A program made the position numbers and the translations under genes. This document shows positions 7,110 to 13,343 of a DNA stretch of 14,272 nucleotides, piece after piece. Location: NCBI GenBank assembly GCA_900551225.1, contig URUZ01000102.1:1-14272 (forward strand), read 5' to 3'. The notes below the pieces were generated by a model. It saw nothing but the letters and a program-made list of their open reading frames with translations. It was not told where the DNA came from and did not search any database. Source of the DNA: an uncultured Clostridium sp. GTDB taxonomy: Bacteria; Bacillota; Clostridia; Lachnospirales; Lachnospiraceae. The stretch's first letter is position 1, and every line of letters starts with the position of its first letter.

Positions 7110-8123
7110 TCATAACTCGAATTTCCTGCGCGCTGGGGCAGAATTATTGAAACGCCTGTGGAGCACATCCATGAACAGGGCCATCATCTGGGTATCCTGC
7201 TCCTGCCCCGCCTCATGGATCATGGCTTCCAGCTGGGGCCGCTCCATCCCGGGACTCTCCGCCAGCCACCGGGCCATGCCGGTATCTGCGCTTTCCATCA
7301 CTGCCCGGGCGGCCTGGGCGGCATTTCCTTCTATATAAGACCAGTATTTATCCCGTTCCCCCTCAGACAGGCCATAGGGCCAGTACAGACGGAACAGGGC
7401 CAGCTGCGAGGAGAGGCGCGGCCCCTCCTGGATGCACACATTGTCAAACAGGCGGTCGTACTCCCGGAAGCTGAAGGCAGTCTCCTCAAAACAGTAACGG
7501 TACATATGGCCGCAGCCATGCATTTCCCGCATGATGAAACGGGCCGGGGTGTTCTCCACCGAGTCCTCGTAGAACTCCGGGAATACCAGCCTGGCCTTCA
7601 GGCTGCCGTCCTGGTCCAGGTAGTCCACATACAAAAGCTGGCGCAGCTCAAACAGGACCTCCTTCAGGCTGGACCGCTCCCCCGGCACAACGCGCATGGC
7701 AATCTTCTCCATGCCCGTACAGCCGGTAAATGCCCCTGCGCCCCAGTCACCGATGGTGCTGGAGCAGCCGAATACCCTCAGCTTCTCACAGCCGTAGAAG
7801 GCGTAAGCCCCCACCTTGGCCACACCGGGCGGCAGCTTAAGCTCCTGCACCCCGGTCCCGCAGACGGCGGGCAGTCCCTGGCAGTTCTCTGTATCGGCAG
7901 TCCCGGGGCCGCTGCGTCCGGTGTCGCTGTCCCAGATAAACAGAGGCCCTTTAAACCCTCCCCTGGCAGCCATGGCCCGCCCCATGGACTGTGAAAATGC
8001 ATACGGTCCCAGCTCACAGACCCGTCTGCCGTCCACCTGGTCAGGAAGCTGCACCACCCCGTCTAAACCAAAACAACGCTGGATGCAGATCCCATCCAGC
8101 GTTTCGCTATATAATAACTTCAT
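7110..8123 (-). CDS. BspA-like leucine-rich-repeat protein, cytoplasmic, function unknown
   Basis: This 337-residue protein has no signal peptide or membrane segment. Two blocks match the BspA-type (LRR_5) repeat: about 22-46 (VVQLPDQVDGRRVCELGPYAFS) and about 92-142, where LPPGVAKVGAYAFYGC is followed by a second turn ending GAGAFTGC. A Gly/Asp-rich stretch (about 47-88) separates them. The remaining part (about 145-337) is mostly charged and predicted helical, with no motif I recognise. It is cysteine-rich for a cytosolic protein (several Cys in the LRR part and at CGHMYRYC), which might suggest metal binding, but no clear ligand set is seen. The start has GAGGA about 7 bases upstream. It precedes the M18 aminopeptidase by 50 bases and could share its transcript. 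BspA-like repeats usually mediate protein binding; the partner is unknown. Confidence 0.8.
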   Translation of the reverse strand: MKLLYSETLDGICIQRCFGLDGVVQLPDQVDGRRVCELGPYAFSQSMGRAMAARGGFKGPLFIWDSDTGRSGPGTADTENCQGLPAVCGTGVQELKLPPGVAKVGAYAFYGCEKLRVFGCSSTIGDWGAGAFTGCTGMEKIAMRVVPGERSSLKEVLFELRQLLYVDYLDQDGSLKARLVFPEFYEDSVENTPARFIMREMHGCGHMYRYCFEETAFSFREYDRLFDNVCIQEGPRLSSQLALFRLYWPYGLSEGERDKYWSYIEGNAAQAARAVMESADTGMARWLAESPGMERPQLEAMIHEAGQEQDTQMMALFMDVLHRRFNNSAPARRKFEL

Positions 8124-8184
8124 GTCTGTATCCTCGTTGTATCACTGTCGGTATTCATTTTTCCTGAACGCGTATACATAACAG

Positions 8185-8211
8185 TTTATACAGTTTCCAA
8201 GGATTTTTCAA
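8185..8211 (-). promoter_or_regulatory. Candidate promoter of the leucine-rich-repeat gene
   Basis: In the 107-base gap before the start at 8123 the minus strand has TTGAAA (8211-8206) and TATAAA (8190-8185), separated by 15 bases; CTTGAA shifted by one base would give 16. The spacing is slightly short. A 7-base direct repeat AAACTGT (8196-8190 and 8187-8181) overlaps the -10 element and could be an operator. No terminator-like hairpin was seen in this gap. Confidence 0.4.
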
Positions 8212-8230
8212 GTGTAAATTTTGCCCTTTC

Positions 8231-8428
8231 TTACATTACGCCGGCAAGGCGGTAAAATATCCAGATAACGCTCCCTCCCGCCAGGGCAATGAGCGACACG
8301 CAGGCAATCAGCCCCGCCCCGAATACCAGCTGTAGCAACAGCATGGAAAGCAGCGGAAAACGGTCACAGAAGGATTCGATCCACTGCCCCGCAGGTGTCT
8401 TTAAATCTAAAAGCATTTTCATGATCAT
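8231..8428 (-). CDS. Small hydrophobic membrane protein downstream of kdpD, function unknown
   Basis: I do not recognise this 65-residue protein. The chosen start (ATG at 8428, protein beginning MIMKMLLDLK) has AGGAG 9 bases upstream; an in-frame ATG at 8476 would add 16 residues but has no ribosome site. Residues 1-24 are amphipathic and mixed charge (KTPAGQWIESFCDRF). Residues about 25-58 are almost wholly hydrophobic, long enough for one long helix or a tight hairpin of two (split near FGAG or AGG). It ends YRLAGVM. It lies 101 bases after the kdpD stop with no recognisable terminator between, so it may be the last gene of the kdp operon. It does not resemble a histidine kinase fragment or KdpE, and KdpF, which is smaller, normally precedes kdpA. 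A small subunit or regulator of the Kdp system is a guess from position only. Good ribosome site and membrane pattern argue that it is a real gene. Confidence 0.6.
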   Translation of the reverse strand: MIMKMLLDLKTPAGQWIESFCDRFPLLSMLLLQLVFGAGLIACVSLIALAGGSVIWIFYRLAGVM

Positions 8429-8476
8429 GACAGGCCTCTCCTCTCTTGATAACTTCAGAATACCATGACCTGTCAT
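8427..8476 (-). promoter_or_regulatory. Inverted repeat enclosing the ribosome site of the small gene after kdpD
   Basis: On the minus strand ATGACAGG (8476-8469) is repeated in inverse as CCTGTCAT (8434-8427). The second arm contains the start codon of the small downstream gene, and the 34-base loop contains its AGGAG. If the arms pair in RNA, the AUG would be sequestered, giving a possible translational switch. The first arm also lies in a near-palindrome, ATGACAGGTCAT, so a protein operator is an alternative. This is seen in sequence only; function is inference. Confidence 0.35.
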
Positions 8477-8529
8477 AAATTTTCTATTTGATACGGCGGC
8501 GGCTCTATAAATACGGCATAGTCGCCTGC

Positions 8530-10503
8530 TCAGACACGTCCCTGGAGATCCTTCAGCCTGAAAGAGGCCTCCTGCGCAATGATGTTCAGCACATTTTTGT
8601 CATTGGGCAAAATCTCATCCTCCGCCGCCATCTCAATGCCCATCACCGCATAGACCGTCTGATCCTTGAACACCGGGATATACCGGGCCTGTGCTCCGGG
8701 CAGCGTATCCGTGGTGCGCCCGGCCTTGTGCCTGTTTTTTAATACCCAGGCCGCCACAGCCTCCTCATCCTTCCTGGCAAACAGGGTCCGGGCCTCCTGT
8801 TCCCTGTCCTGGGCTGCGAACACCTGCCTGGAACCCAGGCAGCCGCCGGTGGTATCGTAGACCACAATGCTGCGGCCCAGCAGGCTGTGCACCTGGCTGC
8901 CGCAGATTGCAAGCACTTCCCCGACATTCTTCCCCTTTCTGAAGCTCCGGCCCGCATTTAAAAGAATCTGCATGTACCGTGACTCGGCTTCGGATATCAC
9001 GGCCTGCTCCTTCAGCCGCCCGGCCAGCCTGCTGGTCACCAGGGCGCAGAACAGCATGGCCGCGAAGGTAAAGGGGTAAATAGAAGCATCAGCCTGCAAT
9101 GTATACCTGGGATTGGTGAAAAAGTAGTTGAACAGCAGCACAGAAGCCGCGGAGGCAATGACCCCGCAGCGCTTCCCCGTGGTCATATACGCCACCAGGA
9201 TCACTCCCATGATATAGGCCATCACCACATTTACCGGCCCTGCCTGGAAATGATCCAGAATCATGGACAGCACCGTAGCCCCGGCCATGGCCAGGGCTGT
9301 CTTAAAGTAATCTGCGCGGCTTCCACCGCCCAGGAATTTCCGCCATACCTGCTGCTGTTTTCTGGCCTGGGCCCCGCTGTCCGGGATCACATACACGTCC
9401 ATTGTGGGCAGGCGCTTAATCAGGCGGTCAATCAGCGTGGGCCGCACATAGAACAGATGGGGTTTCTGCACCGTCCGGCCGATCACTATCTTGGAAATGC
9501 CGTTGCGCCTGGCATATCCGGCTATCTGATCCACGATGTCCTCCCCGTACAGGGTGATTACATTGGCCCCAAACTGCTTTGCCAGGTTGATGTTGGCCTG
9601 CATTTTAGCGGAGATCCCCTCGTGTTCCCGGCGGATGTGGGCCGTCTCCACCAAAATCGCCGTGAGATCCCCGTGAAATGCCCCTGCCATGCGGGCTGCG
9701 GTCCGTATAACCCTGGCGTTGGTGGGGGAAGGCGACAGGCAGACCAGCACATGTTCACAGGTGTAATACTCCCTGCCACCTGACTCCCGCTCCCTGGCCA
9801 CCTCCCGGTTCACCCGGTCCGCGGTGCGTCTCAGGGCAATCTCCCTGAGCGCCGACAGGTTCTCCGCCGTAAAAAAGTTCCGGACCGCCTTCCCGGCCTG
9901 ATCCTGATGATATATCTTCCCCTCGTCCAGCCTTCTGCGCAGCTCCTCAGGCGCAATATCCACCAGCTCCACCTGGTCCGCCTGGTCGAAAATGCTGTCA
10001 GGTATCCGCTCCCCCACCTGCACATGGGTGATGGAGGCCACAATGTCGTGCAGGCTTTCAAGGTGCTGCACATTTACGGTGGTGTATACGTCGATGCCTG
10101 CATCCAACAGCTCAATCACATCCTGATACCGCTTTTTATGGCGGCAGCCGGGAGCGTTGGTGTGGGCCAGCTCATCCACCAGCGCTAGCTCCGGCCTGCG
10201 GATCAGCACCCCGTCCAGGTCCATTTCCCGCAGCTTTATGCCCTTGTACTCCACAATCCGCGGCGGCAGTATTTCCAGGCCCTCCAGAAGGGCAAGGGTT
10301 TCCGGCCTGTCGTGAGGTTCAATATAGGCTGCGGTTACCGACCGGCCGGCCTCCATGGCCTCCCTGGCCCCATCCAGCATGGCATAGGTCTTGCCCACCC
10401 CGGCCGCATAGCCGAAGAATATCTTCAGGCGCCCTCTGCCGCCCGCCCTGTTCTCAGGGAAATTGTTTCGTAAGATCTGATCAGGATCTGGTCTTTCTTC
10501 CAT
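8530..10503 (-). CDS. kdpD: KdpD-type sensor lacking the histidine kinase module
   Basis: KdpD normally senses K+/turgor and phosphorylates KdpE to induce kdpABC. I start it at the ATG at 10503 (657 residues) because MEERPDPDQILRN aligns with the known KdpD N-terminus; a GTG at 10551 in the same frame would add 16 residues but has a poor ribosome site. Domains: KdpD ATP-binding domain about 25-230 with Walker A GYAAGVGKT (31-39) and DELAHTNAPG (110-119); USP domain about 250-372; four membrane segments (about 401-417, 422-442, 446-462, 474-492; the DUF4118-type region); GAF-like region about 510-650. The protein stops there. E. coli KdpD is about 894 residues and continues into HisKA and HATPase domains, which are absent. 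No SHDLRTPL-like motif appears in the downstream frames, so this is not a simple frameshift. It probably acts as a sensor or adaptor without kinase activity; how it would signal is unknown. Confidence 0.9.
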   Translation of the reverse strand: MEERPDPDQILRNNFPENRAGGRGRLKIFFGYAAGVGKTYAMLDGAREAMEAGRSVTAAYIEPHDRPETLALLEGLEILPPRIVEYKGIKLREMDLDGVLIRRPELALVDELAHTNAPGCRHKKRYQDVIELLDAGIDVYTTVNVQHLESLHDIVASITHVQVGERIPDSIFDQADQVELVDIAPEELRRRLDEGKIYHQDQAGKAVRNFFTAENLSALREIALRRTADRVNREVARERESGGREYYTCEHVLVCLSPSPTNARVIRTAARMAGAFHGDLTAILVETAHIRREHEGISAKMQANINLAKQFGANVITLYGEDIVDQIAGYARRNGISKIVIGRTVQKPHLFYVRPTLIDRLIKRLPTMDVYVIPDSGAQARKQQQVWRKFLGGGSRADYFKTALAMAGATVLSMILDHFQAGPVNVVMAYIMGVILVAYMTTGKRCGVIASAASVLLFNYFFTNPRYTLQADASIYPFTFAAMLFCALVTSRLAGRLKEQAVISEAESRYMQILLNAGRSFRKGKNVGEVLAICGSQVHSLLGRSIVVYDTTGGCLGSRQVFAAQDREQEARTLFARKDEEAVAAWVLKNRHKAGRTTDTLPGAQARYIPVFKDQTVYAVMGIEMAAEDEILPNDKNVLNIIAQEASFRLKDLQGRV

Positions 10504-10557
10504 CTGACTCACCGCCCTTGTCTCATTGATTACAGCAATCCTTATTACCACTTCCGC

Positions 10558-11163
10558 CTACAAAATGCCGTCCAGCGCCAGGTTCACCTTCAGCACATTG
10601 ACCCTTGGTTCCCCAAAGATTCCCAAGGTGCGGCCCTCAGTGTACCGGTCCACCACTGCCTGGACTTCCTCCTCTGTCATATTCCGCTCCCCGGCAATCC
10701 GGGCCACCTGATAAGCCGCCGCCGCGGGAGATATCTCCGGGTCCAGGCCGCTGCCGGAGCAGGTTACCAGATCCACGGGGACCGGCTCACCTGCCCGCTC
10801 CGGATTGGACTCCTGAAGGCGCCTGGTGCGCTCCGCCACCAACTGTTCCAACTCCCCGCCCGCAGGCGTCTTGTTGGAAGGCCCGGAGTACAGCATCGGC
10901 TCCCCGTTTTCATCTGTGTAGGTGGAGGTGTCCACATTCATGATCCTGCCCCACATATACCGGTCCTCCGTGAACTCCTGAGCCAAAAGGGCGCTTCCAT
11001 ACTTGCGCCCATCCCCGCCCACTATGATGGAGCCGCCCGACTGTTCCGGGAAGCACACGGCAGCGATTCCTGTGATTGCCGCCGCGTACAGGACACTGGT
11101 GATCAGCAGCATCACCAGGAAAAAACCTGCCATTTTCGGAATTACTGATTTTATTGTATTCAT
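10558..11163 (-). CDS. kdpC: KdpC, accessory subunit of the potassium pump
   Basis: KdpC is the small subunit of the Kdp complex, thought to stabilise it and raise ATP affinity. It has 201 residues, normal for the family (about 190-200). One N-terminal membrane helix (about 11-36) is followed by a soluble domain with family signatures: FTEDRYMWGR (64-73), SGSGLDPEISP (136-146) with the following AAAAYQVARIA, and GIFGEPRVNVLKVNLALD near the C-terminus (181-198). The start has AGGAG about 8 bases upstream. It follows kdpB by 20 bases, and its stop is 54 bases before the preferred kdpD start. Residues about 76-118 form a relatively acidic, charged stretch typical of this variable region. Identification is secure. 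Confidence 0.97.
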   Translation of the reverse strand: MNTIKSVIPKMAGFFLVMLLITSVLYAAAITGIAAVCFPEQSGGSIIVGGDGRKYGSALLAQEFTEDRYMWGRIMNVDTSTYTDENGEPMLYSGPSNKTPAGGELEQLVAERTRRLQESNPERAGEPVPVDLVTCSGSGLDPEISPAAAAYQVARIAGERNMTEEEVQAVVDRYTEGRTLGIFGEPRVNVLKVNLALDGIL

Positions 11164-11183
11164 AATATATCTCCTAACCCTTC

Positions 11184-13259
11184 CTATGCCAATATGCCGG
11201 AAGCCGCAATTACAATGTCAATGGCCTTGATGGCCGCAAAGGGGACGATGATCCCTCCCAAACCGTACACCAGCAGGTTGCCGGACAGCATCTTTGCCGC
11301 CGGTACCTCCCTGTACCTGACGCCCTTCAGCGCCAGGGGGATCAGGGCAATGATGATCAGGGCGTTGTATATCACCGCGGACAGAACTGCGCTCTCTGCG
11401 CTGTAGAGGTTCATGATGTTAAGCGTCCCAAGCCCCGGATACAGCCCCATGAACAGGGCGGGGATGATGGCAAAATACTTGGCCGCATCGTTAGCAATGC
11501 TGAAGGTGGTCAGCGCCCCTCTAGTCATCAGCAGCTGTTTGCCGATCTTCACAATCTCAATGAGCTTGGTGGGCGAGGAGTCCAGATCCACCATGTTGCC
11601 GGCCTCCTTGGCCGCCTGGGTGCCGGTATTCATGGCCACTGCCACATCAGCCTGGGCCAGGGCCGGGGCATCGTTGGTGCCGTCCCCTGTCATGGCCACC
11701 AGGTGTCCCCTGGCCTGGTAATCCCGGATCATCTCCAGCTTGCCCTCGGGTGTGGCCTCCGCCAGGAAATCGTCCACTCCTGCCTCCGCCGCAATGGAGG
11801 CCGCGGTCAGCGGATTGTCGCCTGTGATCATTATGGTTCTGATACCCATGCGACGCAGGTCTGCAAACTTCTCCTTAACGCCCTGTTTTACAATGTCCTT
11901 CAGCTCCACCACTCCCAGAACCCGGGAGTCCCTGGCTACCACCAGGGGCGTTCCGCCCTGGCCCGCAATCCGGTTCACCACCTCCTGGCACTGGCTGCTG
12001 AAGCTGCCGCCCTGGAATGTGACATAGGCCTTCACCGCATCGGCGGCTCCTTTTCGTATCCTGATCCCCTGATAGTCCACACCGCTCATTCTGGTCTTGG
12101 CCGTAAAGGGTACAAAGCTGGCATGAAGCTCCTCCATGTTCCTGCCCCTGATGCCAAAACGCTCCTTGGCCAGCACCACAATGCTTCGGCCCTCCGGTGT
12201 CTCGTCCGCCAGGGAGGACAGCTGGGCCGCATCCGCCAGCTCCCTCTCATCCGTTCCATCCACAGGGATAAAGGCGGCGGCCTGCCGGTTCCCCAGGGTG
12301 ATGGTGCCTGTTTTATCCAGCAGCAGGGTATCCACATCCCCTGCCGCCTCAATGGCCCTTCCGCTCATGGCCAGCACATTTGCCTGGTTTAAGCGGCTCA
12401 TTCCCGCGATGCCGATGGCTGAGAGCAGGGCGCCGATGGTGGTGGGCGCCAGGCAGATCAGCAGGGCCACCAGGTTGGTGATGGAGGTGGGGTTCACCAT
12501 CCCCTTCTGGGCGGAGGAAAATACAGAATAAGAGTAGAGCGCTGCCGTGACCAGCACAAAAATGATGGACAGGGCCACCAGGAAAATCTGGAGCGCCAGC
12601 TCATTGGGCGTTTTCTTGCGGGAAGCCCCCTCCACCATGGCGATCATTTTGTCCATAAAGCTCTCGCCCGGGTTATTGCTGACCCGCAGCACCAGCCAGT
12701 CGGAGATCACTGTCGTGCCGCCGGTGACAGCGCTTCTGTCCCCGCCGCTCTCCCGGATCACCGGCGCAGATTCGCCGGTGATGGCGCTCTCATCCACAGA
12801 GGCCGCCCCATCAATCACATCGCCGTCTGCCGGGATCTGTTCCCCTGCCTTCACATAGACCAGATCTCCCCTGCGAAGCTCCGTGGACTTGACCAGCTCC
12901 GCCTGTTCCTTCTGCCGGGCCGATGGGACTCTGGCTGCCGTCACATCCTTTCTCCCGGCCCGCAGCGCCGCTGCCTGGGCCTTGCCTCTGCCCTCTGCGA
13001 TGGCCTCCGCAAAATTGCCGAACAGGCAGGTAAACCACAGGATCACTGAAACCGCCAATATATAGCCCGGCCGTGCATCCCTGATTCCCATCAGGGACAG
13101 CGCATACAGCGCCAGTGTCAGGATGGCTGAGATAAATACCATAAACATGACCGGGTTCTGGATCTGCACCCTGGGGTTCAATTTGATGAAGGAGTCCTTA
13201 AAGGCCCGGCCCATCATCTCTTTATCCATAAAGATACTCTTTTTGTGTTGCTCACTCAT
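11184..13259 (-). CDS. kdpB: KdpB, catalytic P-type ATPase subunit of the potassium pump
   Basis: KdpB is the P-type ATPase that hydrolyses ATP and drives K+ through KdpA at the cytoplasmic membrane. It has 691 residues from the ATG at 13259, close to the usual length (about 680-690). Motifs in order are the actuator loop TGESAPV (about 162-168), the phosphorylation site LLDKTGTIT (catalytic Asp about 315), the nucleotide-binding region with FTAKTRMSG and KGA, TGDN (about 479-482), and the hinge motif TGDGTNDAPALAQADVAVA (about 524-542). Membrane pairs lie near 38-85 and 225-285, followed by a C-terminal bundle. Nothing catalytic is missing. The Ser of TGES matches the position that is inhibitorily phosphorylated in E. 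coli KdpB, so that control site is retained. It ends 20 bases before kdpC, consistent with co-transcription. Identification is very secure. Confidence 0.98.
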   Translation of the reverse strand: MSEQHKKSIFMDKEMMGRAFKDSFIKLNPRVQIQNPVMFMVFISAILTLALYALSLMGIRDARPGYILAVSVILWFTCLFGNFAEAIAEGRGKAQAAALRAGRKDVTAARVPSARQKEQAELVKSTELRRGDLVYVKAGEQIPADGDVIDGAASVDESAITGESAPVIRESGGDRSAVTGGTTVISDWLVLRVSNNPGESFMDKMIAMVEGASRKKTPNELALQIFLVALSIIFVLVTAALYSYSVFSSAQKGMVNPTSITNLVALLICLAPTTIGALLSAIGIAGMSRLNQANVLAMSGRAIEAAGDVDTLLLDKTGTITLGNRQAAAFIPVDGTDERELADAAQLSSLADETPEGRSIVVLAKERFGIRGRNMEELHASFVPFTAKTRMSGVDYQGIRIRKGAADAVKAYVTFQGGSFSSQCQEVVNRIAGQGGTPLVVARDSRVLGVVELKDIVKQGVKEKFADLRRMGIRTIMITGDNPLTAASIAAEAGVDDFLAEATPEGKLEMIRDYQARGHLVAMTGDGTNDAPALAQADVAVAMNTGTQAAKEAGNMVDLDSSPTKLIEIVKIGKQLLMTRGALTTFSIANDAAKYFAIIPALFMGLYPGLGTLNIMNLYSAESAVLSAVIYNALIIIALIPLALKGVRYREVPAAKMLSGNLLVYGLGGIIVPFAAIKAIDIVIAASGILA

Positions 13260-13266
13260 ATACATT

Positions 13267-13271
13267 CCTCC
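13267..13271 (-). promoter_or_regulatory. Ribosome binding site that decides the kdpB start
   Basis: A perfect GGAGG lies 1 base before the ATG at 13265 and 7 bases before the in-frame ATG at 13259. Only the second spacing suits initiation, so kdpB is started at 13259 rather than two codons earlier. Confidence 0.75.
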
Positions 13272-13307
13272 ACTCTACTTTCATTTCCCTGGTTTTCCAC
13301 TTTTACA

Positions 13308-13334
13308 CGGCCAGCGCAGCGTATGCACCGGCCG
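13308..13334 (-). other. Intercistronic RNA hairpin between kdpA and kdpB
   Basis: Read on the minus strand, CGGCCGGTGC and GCGCTGGCCG can form a 10-pair stem around a 7-base loop (ATACGCT), beginning 9 bases after the kdpA stop. Two of the pairs are G-U wobbles. In the opposite-strand RNA these would be A-C mismatches, so the structure favours minus-strand transcripts. It has no U-tract (TGTAAAAG follows), so a classical terminator is unlikely. A role in mRNA stability, processing or setting the kdpA:kdpB ratio is possible but is inference. Confidence 0.45.
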
Positions 13335-13343
13335 ATTGCACAG

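Noticed and set aside
7158..7994. Long plus-strand open frame (278 codons) opposite the leucine-rich-repeat gene
   Set aside because: It is wholly antisense to a gene with recognisable repeats and a ribosome site; its translation is low in structure and has no domain. It reflects the GC-rich codon use of the real gene.
8231..8529. Frameshifted remains of the KdpD kinase after the kdpD stop
   Set aside because: No phosphoacceptor or ATP-lid motif was found in any minus-strand frame; the region holds a different small membrane protein.
11703..12392. Plus-strand open frame of 229 codons inside kdpB
   Set aside because: It is antisense to the highly conserved phosphorylation and nucleotide-binding part of KdpB; its translation shows no domain.
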